From contig NZ_NCXM01000012.1 in NCBI RefSeq assembly GCF_002104765.1, positions 62,001-126,000 of the forward strand: a stretch of 64,000 nucleotides of DNA, given 5' to 3'. Below the pieces are notes generated by a model, which was given only the letters and a program-made list of their open reading frames with translations, had not been told where the DNA came from and ran no database searches. Numbering within the stretch: position 1 is the first letter of the stretch; each line of letters starts with the position of its first letter. Both the position numbers and the translations under genes were made by a program. Below are positions 1 through 7,488 of the stretch, piece after piece. This stretch comes from Mycolicibacterium vulneris. Its GTDB lineage: Bacteria; Actinomycetota; Actinomycetes; Mycobacteriales; Mycobacteriaceae.

Positions 1-529
1 CAAACGGCTGCACCGGCGTGGCTTCGCACGGGCACGTGGCCTGCGGACTTGGCAGGAGCACGCGATCACCAAGGGCGGCACCACGCTCACCCTCACGTCG
101 CTGCCGGGGCGCCACGCACCCGGGTGGAGTCAGCGCCTGCTCCCGCCGGTGATGGGCACCATGCTGGAGGTCGCCCCCGACGACGGCTCGCCCCGGCGCC
201 GGCTCTACATCTCCGGTGACACCCTGCTGGTCGAGGAGCTCAAGGAGATTCCCACGCGGTTCGACCCGATCGACGCCGGCATGCTGCACCTCGGCGGCAC
301 CCGACTGCCGGCCGGAAACCGGCTCCCGTTCGGACTGACGGTGACCATGGACGGCCGCCAGGGCGCCGAACTGGTCGCAATGCTGGCCCTCCCGAAGGCG
401 ATTCCGGTGCACTTCGACGACTACGCGGCGTTCGCGTCACCGCTGGCCGACTTCATCCGGGAGATGCAGCGGCGCGGCCTGGGGGACCGGATCATAACGG
501 TGAACCGCGGCGCCTCGGTGACCGTTTGA
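1..529 (+). CDS. MBL-fold metallohydrolase, UlaG-like (5' partial)
   Basis: The reading frame is open from base 2 and ends at a TGA at 527-529, so this is the C-terminal part (about 175 residues) of a gene that begins before the window. The visible sequence fits the end of UlaG-like metallo-beta-lactamase-fold hydrolases: a TLTSLPGRH segment, an MLEV/LYISGDT strand pair, an FDPIDAGMLHLGG stretch, a VTMDGRQGAEL segment, then IPVHFDDYAAF followed by an SPLADF helix. The SGDT aspartate and the PVHFDDY histidine are expected metal ligands in this fold. The N-terminal HxHxDH motif lies outside the window. The substrate cannot be told from the sequence. The GTG at 149 is an internal codon of the longer frame, not the likely start. 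Confidence 0.75.
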   Translation, partial: KRLHRRGFARARGLRTWQEHAITKGGTTLTLTSLPGRHAPGWSQRLLPPVMGTMLEVAPDDGSPRRRLYISGDTLLVEELKEIPTRFDPIDAGMLHLGGTRLPAGNRLPFGLTVTMDGRQGAELVAMLALPKAIPVHFDDYAAFASPLADFIREMQRRGLGDRIITVNRGASVTV

Positions 530-738
530 TGCACGGCGGGTGTCAGGTAGACGACCCTGGCCAGCAAATGTGAAAACGATTTCTACTATGGGTATAGGGT
601 GACCTAACATCGGCAGTCGATCTGGGAGGGACGCGACCGCAGGTGGCAGGCATCGATGTGCAGAGTTTCAGGGTTCTTCGTTGCCTGGTCAACGCAAATT
701 TGCTGGGGACGTTCTCAGCGTGGGCATTGTGAGATGTG

Positions 739-1887
739 ATGGATCTTTTTGCACCCCCCGAGGTCACCTCGACGCTCATCCACACCGGGCCGGGAGCGGG
801 CTCGCTGATCGAGGCCGCCGGCGCGTGGCAACGGCTCGCCGTCGAGCTGGAGAATTCGGTCTCCACCTACGCCTCGACGCTGTCGTCGCTCATCGAGTCC
901 TGGGACGGCCCGTCGGCGATGGCGATGCTGCAGGCCGTCCAGCCCTACCTGCTGTGGCTGCGTGAGACCGCGCAGCAATCCGCCCAGATGGCCATGTCGG
1001 CCGAGGCCGCCGCGTCGGCGTTCACCGCCGCCCGCTCGTCGATCGTCCCCCCGGCGGTGGTCACCGCCAACCGGACGCGCCTGGCGCAGCTGCTCGCCAC
1101 CAACCGGTTCGGCACCAACACGGCGGCCATCGCCCAGGCCGAAGAGGAATACCAGACCATGTGGGCGAACAACTCGGCGGCGATGACCCGCTACCAGGCG
1201 ACCTCGTCGCAGGCGACCACGCAGCTGTCGCAGTTCAATTCGCCGCTGTCCACCACCGACCCGAGCGGAACGACCAGGCAGCAGGCCGCGGTGATGCAGG
1301 CCGACGCTCTGGGCTCCGGCAACGCGGGCTCGGACGTGTCGAGCGCAGCCTCCTCGCTCGGCGGCCTCTTCGGCAGCGACGGCGACCCCAACAGCGGCTG
1401 GTTCGGATACTGGAGCACCTGGGGCAACCAGTTCATCTCGTCCGGCTTCCCGATCAACATGCTCAGCTACCTGGCGCAGAACTCGTCGGCCAGCGCGCTG
1501 CAGAGCGTGGGCGGCGACATCGGCAGCGGCCTGTCGGAGGGCCTCGGGGCCGCCTCGGCGAGCCTGGCCAACGCGGTCAAAGGCATCGGCGCGGGCATGG
1601 CGCCGTCCGGCGCAATGGGCGTCGGGGTGTCGCTGGGCAAGCTGACCGCGCCCCCCGCCGTGGTGGGCCTGCTGCCGGGCACGCAGACCGGGGTGCAGCT
1701 CGCTTCCGCGGCCTCGCCGCTGCCGGCGGCGGAATCGGGGCTGCCTCTGATGCCGATGATGGTGCCGCCGACGACGGGCTCGGCGGGCACCGGCTGGCGC
1801 AAGCGCAAACAGCAGAAGTACGAGGACGTCGCCGTGGGCCGGGAGGTCAAGGGCAAAGTGATGCCTCGAAACCCATCCGCGGGATGA
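739..1887 (+). CDS. PPE family protein (first of a tandem pair)
   Basis: This is a 382-residue PPE protein, a class of mycobacterial proteins usually exported by ESX type VII secretion and often surface-associated. The Pro-Pro-Glu motif lies at residues 6-8 (APPEV). A WxG motif (SWDGPSAMA) occurs near residue 55 and the conserved YQTMWANNSAAM helix near residue 140, so the N-terminal ~180-residue PPE domain looks complete. The C-terminal half is low in complexity and ends in a KVMPRNPSAG tail like that of the PPE-SVP subgroup, but I could not find a clear SVP motif. ATG 739 was chosen over GTG 736 because PPE proteins normally begin MDF/MDL. A paralogue of nearly the same length follows 158 bp downstream. 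No PE partner gene is next to either copy. Confidence 0.9.
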   Translation: MDLFAPPEVTSTLIHTGPGAGSLIEAAGAWQRLAVELENSVSTYASTLSSLIESWDGPSAMAMLQAVQPYLLWLRETAQQSAQMAMSAEAAASAFTAARSSIVPPAVVTANRTRLAQLLATNRFGTNTAAIAQAEEEYQTMWANNSAAMTRYQATSSQATTQLSQFNSPLSTTDPSGTTRQQAAVMQADALGSGNAGSDVSSAASSLGGLFGSDGDPNSGWFGYWSTWGNQFISSGFPINMLSYLAQNSSASALQSVGGDIGSGLSEGLGAASASLANAVKGIGAGMAPSGAMGVGVSLGKLTAPPAVVGLLPGTQTGVQLASAASPLPAAESGLPLMPMMVPPTTGSAGTGWRKRKQQKYEDVAVGREVKGKVMPRNPSAG

Positions 1888-2045
1888 CGTCGATGGTGCC
1901 CCACGATTGCGGACGCCGAACCCCGCGGTCAACGGCGACTGGCAGCGCGACACCGCGATGCCTGATCGTCACCCAGTCGCGAATCGCCGGACGGGCCGAC
2001 GCACCCCGTTCGCCCCACCCACGTTCTTCTCCAAGGTAAAGGTTC

Positions 2046-3200
2046 ATGGATTTCGGGATGCTGCCGCCGGAGGTCACTTCGGCGCTGATCCACTCTGGGC
2101 CCGGAGCTTGGTCATGGATCGCGGCCGCCGGCGCCTGGCAGGAGCTCAGCATGGAGCTCGAGCAATCCGCCGCCAGCTACAGCGCGGAGCTGTCGTGGCT
2201 GATGACGACGTGGCACGGCCCGTCCGCCTTGGCGATGGCCCAAGCGCTGGAACCCTATCTGGACTGGTTGCGCGTCACCGCGCAGCAGTGCCAGGAGGTC
2301 GCCACCTCGGTGCAGGTGATGACCGCGGCATTCGAGTTGACGCACTGGACGGTGGTGCATCCCTCGCTGGTGGCCGCCAACCGCGCGCGGCTGGCGATGT
2401 TGTTGGCCACCAACTTCTTCGGAATCAACTACCCGGCGATCGCCGAAACCGAAGCCGAGTACACCACCATGTGGGTGAACAACTCGGCGGCGCTGGTCCG
2501 CTACGCCGCGACCTCGGCGAGCACCGTCCGAGCGCCCTCGTTCGCGCCGCCGCCGCAAGTCGCCAATCCCTCTGGCGTGACGACCCAGGCCGCCGTGGTG
2601 CCCACCTCGAACACCATCAACTCGGGCATGATGACGGCCGCCAACCTGGGGGCGAGCCAGGATCTCGCCACCTCCAGCACCTTCGGCCTGGACCCCGACT
2701 CGGGCTGGTTCAGGTACTGGAGCGTTTGGGGCTGGCAGGAACTCGCGGGCGGAATGCCGATCAACCTGCTCAGCTACCTCGCCCAGTTCAACACCGCGCA
2801 GGCCCTGCAGGGCGTCTCGGCCGACGACATCTTCGGCGGGCTGGCCGAAGGTACGGCCGCGCTGTCGTCGGCCGAGACGCAGCTGATCAGCGCGATCAAC
2901 GCCGCCGGATCCTTGGCGCCGCGCGCGACACTGGGCATCGGTATCTCGCTCGGCAACCTGACCATGCCTCCCGCGACGGTGGGGATGCTGGGATCGCCGG
3001 CCCCGGTGCAGCTGGTGTCAGCGGTCTCCGCGCTGCCCCCTGGTGCCGGCCAGACCCCGATGCTGCCGATGGTCCCGATGCGCCCGGCGGGCGGCTCGGC
3101 GAATGGTCGCCGGCGTAAGGGGGGACGCGACTACGAAGATATTGAATACGGCGCGGAGCTGCCCGGCACCGTGATGCACAGGCCACCGTCGGCGGGATAG
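2046..3200 (+). CDS. PPE family protein (second of a tandem pair)
   Basis: This 384-residue PPE protein is paralogous to the gene just upstream. It begins MDFGMLPPEVTSALIH, with the PPE motif at residues 7-9. It has a WxG motif (TTWHGPSALAM) and a YTTMWVNNSAALVRY helix, then a section (DPDSGWFRYWSVWGWQ, then PINLLSYLAQFN) that matches the first copy closely. The C terminus ends GTVMHRPPSAG. AAGGTAAAGG just before the ATG is a plausible ribosome binding site. The last ~70 bases overlap the 3' end of the convergent gene on the minus strand. The two copies probably arose by tandem duplication. Export through an ESX system is family knowledge. The partner PE protein and the function are unknown. 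Confidence 0.9.
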   Translation: MDFGMLPPEVTSALIHSGPGAWSWIAAAGAWQELSMELEQSAASYSAELSWLMTTWHGPSALAMAQALEPYLDWLRVTAQQCQEVATSVQVMTAAFELTHWTVVHPSLVAANRARLAMLLATNFFGINYPAIAETEAEYTTMWVNNSAALVRYAATSASTVRAPSFAPPPQVANPSGVTTQAAVVPTSNTINSGMMTAANLGASQDLATSSTFGLDPDSGWFRYWSVWGWQELAGGMPINLLSYLAQFNTAQALQGVSADDIFGGLAEGTAALSSAETQLISAINAAGSLAPRATLGIGISLGNLTMPPATVGMLGSPAPVQLVSAVSALPPGAGQTPMLPMVPMRPAGGSANGRRRKGGRDYEDIEYGAELPGTVMHRPPSAG

Positions 3201-3790
3201 CGCTGGTTGAGCGACTCCATCATGCGGTTGCGGACGATGTGTTCGACGAGGATGGGGACGAAGGTCTGCACCGGTGCGTCGATGAATCGTTGCGCCGTCT
3301 CCTCGCACCAGCACCTGATCTGAGCGGTACGCCGCCCGTCACCGAGCCCCTCGTGACGGGCCAGCTTGTCGGCCACGTCCGCCACCGATCGGCCCATGGT
3401 GACCCGGACGGCCGGGGACACCACGGCCTCGGCGGGCGCGCGCACGGCGTCGAGTGCCCGACGGGCGACGGTCTCGTCGGTGTCCGGCCGGATGACCTGC
3501 AGGGTGATGTGGCGGCCGTTTTCGCCCATCACGATGACGCTGGCCTCCTCGTCATTGATAAAGCCCAGCAATTCGATTGTGTGCCCGTCGATTTCAACCA
3601 GCTGCGGTGTCTCGTGCCAGGCGTTGCGGCGGTAGCCCACCATGACGATCTGCCCCAGCCGGTCGGACAACGACGCCACCAGGCCCGGCAGCTCGTCGGC
3701 CAAGTTCGTCGACCGCGGCCACCAAGCGCCGTCGATGTGCTCGGACACAGCCCGATATGGCTTGAGCTGCAACCGGTTTGATTGCTCCAT
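3131..3790 (-). CDS. DUF5994-type protein with C-terminal three-helix segment
   Basis: The 219-residue product begins MEQSNRLQLKPYR and contains the DGAWWPRSTNLADELPGL pattern that I associate with the actinobacterial DUF5994 family, for which no function is known. From about residue 150 comes a helical segment (DVADKLARHEGL, then FVPILVEHIVRN) resembling the short three-helix dimerisation domain found in other small mycobacterial proteins. ATG 3790 is preferred to GTG 3799 because a GGTGG sequence lies about five bases before it. The last 70 bases overlap the end of the convergent PPE gene, so about 23 C-terminal codons of each share the same DNA. No signal peptide or membrane segment is evident, so it is probably cytoplasmic. 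Confidence 0.7.
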   Translation of the reverse strand: MEQSNRLQLKPYRAVSEHIDGAWWPRSTNLADELPGLVASLSDRLGQIVMVGYRRNAWHETPQLVEIDGHTIELLGFINDEEASVIVMGENGRHITLQVIRPDTDETVARRALDAVRAPAEAVVSPAVRVTMGRSVADVADKLARHEGLGDGRRTAQIRCWCEETAQRFIDAPVQTFVPILVEHIVRNRMMESLNQRYPADGGLCITVPGSSAPYSISS

Positions 3791-3934
3791 GTCACCCACC
3801 TGCTCGCCGAATCTCCCGGGTTGGCCTGACGGCCCCCCACAACGTCAAGACCATCACGGATAGTCGGCGACCGCTGCACCAGCGAGTGGCTGGCGGGTTT
3901 ACCGATCGTGAACAACGATTGAGAAGATGTCGGG

Positions 3935-4933
3935 ATGCAGATCGCATCGAGTATCCATGGCCGGGTGTGGCGCGGCGGCAAGGCGCAGGACGACTTCGAG
4001 TTCGACAAGATCTCGGACTACCTCGCCGAGCCCGACACCCTGGTATGGGCCGACCTGTGCGCACCGGACCACGACACGCTGTGCGGGCTGGCCGACGAAC
4101 TCGGCCTGAACCGGTGGGCGGTCGAAGACGCCGTGGCGGCCGCCGAGCGGGTCAAGGCCACCGCCTACGAAAGCCACACCTTCTTCACCGTCTACGCCGT
4201 GGACGTCGCAACGGAACCCGCCGACACCGGCGAGCGGATGCTGTCGATGCAACGCATTTCGGGATTCGTGCTGCCGCAGGGGCTGATCACCGTGCGCCTG
4301 ACGCCTGACTTCGACATGACGCAGGTGACCCGGCGGTGGCAGGAGATCGGCGGCCAGAGCTACGGCGTCGGCGCGCTGGTGCACGGTCTGCTCGACGTGG
4401 TGGTCGACAGCCATTTCACCGCCGTGGAGGCCCTCGATGACTGCATCGAAGCCATCGAGGACGAGCTGTTCGACGGCAGGCCCCGCAAGGGAATCTTTCA
4501 GCGCCGCACCTTCCTGCTGCGCAGGGATCTGGTGAACCTGCGCCGGGTCGCCCTGCCCATGCGCGAGGTCGTCAACGCGATTGCGCATCATCGTGTATCG
4601 GACGGCTCCGATCGCCGGCTGGACCCGCTGTACGCCGACCTGTACGACCACGTGCTGCGGGTGTCCGAATGGACGGAATCGTTGCGCGACATGATCACCA
4701 CCATTTTCGAGACCAACCTGTCGCTGCAGGACGCCCGGTTGAACACTGTCATGAAGAAGCTGACGGGATGGGCGGCCATCATCGCCGTGCCGACGGCGAT
4801 CACGGGTTTCTACGGGCAGAACGTGCCCTACCCGGGCTTCGGCACGCATGCCGGATTCGCGGCCAGTACCGGCGTGATACTCGTCTTGATGGTGGTGCTC
4901 TACGTGATGTTCAGGCGTCGCGACTGGCTGTAG
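3935..4933 (+). CDS. corA: CorA family magnesium/cobalt transporter
   Basis: The 332-residue protein has the CorA plan: a long cytoplasmic N-terminal domain rich in acidic and helical sequence, then two C-terminal membrane helices (about residues 272-290 and 306-325) ending in a basic tail (FRRRDWL). The loop between the helices carries YGQNVPYPGFG, where the classical CorA signature is YGMN, so the selectivity-filter motif reads Gly-Gln-Asn instead of Gly-Met-Asn. Family knowledge says CorA forms a pentameric divalent cation channel in the cytoplasmic membrane. Which metal this variant prefers cannot be read from the sequence. The gene stands alone between minus-strand neighbours and appears to be monocistronic. 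Confidence 0.9.
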   Translation: MQIASSIHGRVWRGGKAQDDFEFDKISDYLAEPDTLVWADLCAPDHDTLCGLADELGLNRWAVEDAVAAAERVKATAYESHTFFTVYAVDVATEPADTGERMLSMQRISGFVLPQGLITVRLTPDFDMTQVTRRWQEIGGQSYGVGALVHGLLDVVVDSHFTAVEALDDCIEAIEDELFDGRPRKGIFQRRTFLLRRDLVNLRRVALPMREVVNAIAHHRVSDGSDRRLDPLYADLYDHVLRVSEWTESLRDMITTIFETNLSLQDARLNTVMKKLTGWAAIIAVPTAITGFYGQNVPYPGFGTHAGFAASTGVILVLMVVLYVMFRRRDWL

Positions 4934-4944
4934 GCCGCGGCGGG

Positions 4945-5157
4945 TTACCGCGCGACGGGTGCGGTCGAAATGCCTTGGTGGATGCCCCGATTGATCTTGT
5001 CCCGCAGGGCCGGGCTACCCGGTGGATCGGAATCCTTGCAGGCGCAGCTGAGATGACTGAAAGGATCGGGATCGGTGCTGGCCGATGCCGTGGCCGCGCT
5101 GGAAACGCCGAGCGCGATTGCCATACCCACAACACCGACCAATAGTCGCGGAATCAT
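4945..5157 (-). CDS. Small secreted protein with CxC motif
   Basis: This short gene of about 70 residues begins MIPRLLVGVVGMAIALG, followed by a SAATASAS cleavage region, so a Sec signal peptide of about 27 residues is likely. The mature peptide is only about 43 residues and contains FSHLSCACKDSDPP, with a Cys-Ala-Cys pair, then an amphipathic segment near the end. ATG 5157 is preferred over the upstream in-frame start at 5193 because the extra residues (MRYPKRRIPRPK) would bury the signal peptide. I recognise this as a type of small exported mycobacterial protein, but I know of no function. It lies next to another minus-strand secreted protein gene (DUF732). Confidence 0.6.
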   Translation of the reverse strand: MIPRLLVGVVGMAIALGVSSAATASASTDPDPFSHLSCACKDSDPPGSPALRDKINRGIHQGISTAPVAR

Positions 5158-5239
5158 TTTCGGCCTTGGAATTCTTCGTTTCGGATACCTCAAATTTTAT
5201 CCGCGATTGCATCACGAGCATGTCAACCGGATGTAAATT

Positions 5240-5605
5240 TCACGACCCGGATGATGCCGCCGCGTCCGCATACTTCGGGCAATACGCCTTGATGCTGACC
5301 CCGACGAAATAGCCGGCGTGATAGCTGTCCAGCGTGCTGCTGGACAGCACATTGTTGGCGACCTGTTCCGGTGTCTGGCCCATATCGAGTTCGTGACACA
5401 CCGTGTGCCCGGAGTTGACCGCGGCGTCGGGTGACTGGTAATTGATGCCTTTGGCTTTCAGCGCGGCCAGGAAGGCGTCATCGGGAGAAGTGGCGTGCGC
5501 GGTGGCGGACACGGCCAGCACGCCAAGCAGCCCGGCCACCGGCGCCCCGCCGATCGCCAGGAGCGACAGCGGCCGCATGGGCTTGCGTATCTGGGTGGTC
5601 GTCAT
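5240..5605 (-). CDS. DUF732 secreted protein
   Basis: The 121-residue product starts MTTTQIRKPMRPLSLLAIGG and has a hydrophobic signal segment ending near ATAHATS, so the mature protein is about 85 residues. The mature part carries the DUF732 hallmarks: DDAFLAALKAKGINY, a GHTVCHELD segment, and a second cysteine in IKAYCPKYAD. The two cysteines are expected to form a disulfide. DUF732 proteins are common, small exported mycobacterial proteins of unknown role. ATG 5605 has a GGGAG ribosome binding site nine bases upstream. The longer reading frame back to 5749 lacks one and would mask the signal peptide. Confidence 0.85.
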   Translation of the reverse strand: MTTTQIRKPMRPLSLLAIGGAPVAGLLGVLAVSATAHATSPDDAFLAALKAKGINYQSPDAAVNSGHTVCHELDMGQTPEQVANNVLSSSTLDSYHAGYFVGVSIKAYCPKYADAAASSGS

Positions 5606-5796
5606 TTCTGATACTCCCGTGGAACAGAAGTGCCGTTGCTTGCTGAAGGCGGGGCTAGTTCGAATGCTTACATATCGGGGCGTCGCCCGGCGCGGTATCG
5701 CCGATAATGCGGTGTGTGCCACACAAGGGTTTGCTCCGCCGTCGGACACGCGTTACCGGCGAGCCCTCGTCGACGCGCCGTCGGTGATCTGACGAC

Positions 5797-6714
5797 ATGG
5801 CATACGCGCGGTGGCTGTGGCTCGCTGTGGTGGCGATATGCCTGGTCGGCTGCGGTGTGCGGCACGTGTCGGCGGCCAGCGCTCGAGACATTTCCGGCAC
5901 TTTTCGATCCGGCGGCATGGACCGAACCTACATGTTGCACGTGCCGGCGGGCGACCCTGTCGGGCTGGTGCTCAGTTTGCATGGGGGCGGCGGCACCGGG
6001 ATCTCGCAGCGCGGTCTGACGGGCTTCAACACCGTTGCTGATGCCCACAACCTGTTGGTGGCCTACCCCGACGGCTACGACAAGAGCTGGGCGGACGGGC
6101 GCGGCGCCTCGCCCGCCGATCGCCGCCACATCGACGATGTGGCCTTTCTGGTCGGGCTGGTGAACAAGCTGCAGAACGACTACGGCATCGCGCCCGGGCA
6201 CGTCTTCGTCACCGGGATGTCCAACGGTGGCTTCATGACGAACCGGCTGGCGTGCGACCGCGCCGACCTCTTCGCCGCGGTCGCCCCGGTGGCCGGCACC
6301 CTGGGCGTGGGGGTGGCGTGCAATCCGTCGCAGCCGGTGTCGGTCTGGGAAGCCCACGGGACCGCCGACCCGCTGGTGCCCTTCAGGGGTGGGGTGGTGC
6401 GCGGCCGCGGTGGGGTCAGCCACTCCATCTCGGTGGACAGCATGGTCGCCAAGTGGCGCGCGGCCGATGGGTGCCGGGGCGAGCCGGGGATGGAGGCGCT
6501 GCCCGACGTCCGCGACGGCACCGTCGTGCACCGCTACGAGTCCACGGGATGCGCGGCGAACAGCGAGGTGGTGTTCTACAAGATCGACAGAGGCGGCCAC
6601 ACCTGGCCGGGCGGCAAGCAATATCTGCCCGCGGCCGTCATCGGCCCCACCACCCGCGCGCTCGACGGGTCCGAGGCCATCGCTCAGTTCTTCCTCGCGC
6701 ACGCCCGCGACTAG
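5797..6714 (+). CDS. lpqC: LpqC-like esterase lipoprotein (PHB depolymerase family)
   Basis: The 305-residue product is an alpha/beta hydrolase of the polyhydroxybutyrate depolymerase/feruloyl esterase type. It has an N-terminal lipoprotein signal with lipobox LVGC (Cys19), an LHGGGG oxyanion region, the nucleophile elbow GMSNGG (Ser142), an acid in HGTADPLVPF and a histidine in RGGHTWPGG near the end, so the catalytic triad appears complete. It should be a membrane-anchored cell-envelope esterase, with unknown substrate. Position next to nei and lhr matches lpqC (Rv3298c) in M. tuberculosis and marks the left end of the conserved syntenic block. It converges with nei, with only 17 bases between the stop codons. 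Confidence 0.9.
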   Translation: MAYARWLWLAVVAICLVGCGVRHVSAASARDISGTFRSGGMDRTYMLHVPAGDPVGLVLSLHGGGGTGISQRGLTGFNTVADAHNLLVAYPDGYDKSWADGRGASPADRRHIDDVAFLVGLVNKLQNDYGIAPGHVFVTGMSNGGFMTNRLACDRADLFAAVAPVAGTLGVGVACNPSQPVSVWEAHGTADPLVPFRGGVVRGRGGVSHSISVDSMVAKWRAADGCRGEPGMEALPDVRDGTVVHRYESTGCAANSEVVFYKIDRGGHTWPGGKQYLPAAVIGPTTRALDGSEAIAQFFLAHARD

Positions 6715-6731
6715 CTGTGATCGCAAGCGCC

Positions 6732-7487
6732 TCAGCGCTGGCAGGACGGGCACCAGTACGTCACCCGTTCCCCGGAGTCGTCGAAATTGATCCGGGTGCC
6801 GCACCGGCGGCAGGCCTGCCCGGATCGCCCGTAGACCCACAGCTGCCGTCCGGTCCGGGTGTCGCCGGTGGTGCACCGGTTCCAGCGGAAGCGATTGAGC
6901 CACAACATGTCCCGCGCGCGCGAGACCAGCCGACGGGGGTCGGCGATGTCGCGCACCGGCGCTGTGGGCAGATGCCCAAAAAGGAAACACAATTCGTTGC
7001 TGTAAACGTTGCCGACACCGGCCAGCACCCGCTGGTCCAGCATCGCCTCGGCGATCGGCCGGTCCGGGTCGGCCATCAGGTTGGCGGCGGCCAGCGCGGG
7101 ATCCCAGTCCTCGCCCAACAGATCGGGGCCCAGGTGCGCGACGGCGTCACCGTCACGCTCGCGCTCCAGGACCTCCAGCACGCCGAGGTCCACGCCGACG
7201 GCGCGGACGCTGTCGGTTTCGAGGATGATGCGCGCGCGGTGGTCGACCCGTGCCGGGCGGTTGCCGACCCGCCAGCTGCCGTCCATCTTCAGGTGCGAGT
7301 GAATGCTGGCGGCTCCCACCCGGATGAACAGGTGCTTGCCGCGGCTGAGCACCTCGTCGACCACCTGTCCGGTGAGATCGACGGTGGCGAACCGCGGCAC
7401 CCGGATGTCGCAGCGGGTCAGGGTGCCGCCGACCAGGTGCTCGCGCAACACGGCGGCGGTGTGCCAGACGGTGTCACCTTCCGGCAT
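6732..7487 (-). CDS. nei: Nei-type DNA glycosylase (endonuclease VIII)
   Basis: This 251-residue DNA glycosylase/AP lyase excises oxidised bases in base excision repair. It starts [11 protein letters not shown]: after Met removal, Pro2 is the Schiff-base nucleophile and Glu3 the general acid, as in Fpg/Nei enzymes. Other family marks are SRGKHLFIR, the LKMDGSW loop, the [17 protein letters not shown] helix-two-turn-helix, and a C-terminal zinc finger with four cysteines (CRRCG, then CPSC). ATG 7487 lies one base after the stop codon of lhr, so the two repair genes are probably translationally coupled. The longer open frame to 7844 only reflects reading through lhr sequence. Confidence 0.92.
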   Translation of the reverse strand: MPEGDTVWHTAAVLREHLVGGTLTRCDIRVPRFATVDLTGQVVDEVLSRGKHLFIRVGAASIHSHLKMDGSWRVGNRPARVDHRARIILETDSVRAVGVDLGVLEVLERERDGDAVAHLGPDLLGEDWDPALAAANLMADPDRPIAEAMLDQRVLAGVGNVYSNELCFLFGHLPTAPVRDIADPRRLVSRARDMLWLNRFRWNRCTTGDTRTGRQLWVYGRSGQACRRCGTRINFDDSGERVTYWCPSCQR

Positions 7488-7488
7488 G

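Noticed and set aside
586..600. GGGTAT at about 589 as a SigF promoter before the first PPE gene
   Set aside because: There is no GTTT-like -35 element at the right distance.
715..1953. Open frame of 412 codons on the minus strand opposite the first PPE gene
   Set aside because: Arg/Gly/His-rich translation without any family pattern; it is an antisense shadow of a GC-rich PPE gene.
6726..6739. Short hairpin AGCGC-CTCA-GCGCT between lpqC and nei as a terminator
   Set aside because: Stem of only five pairs, overlapping the nei stop codon and without a T-run; too weak to call.
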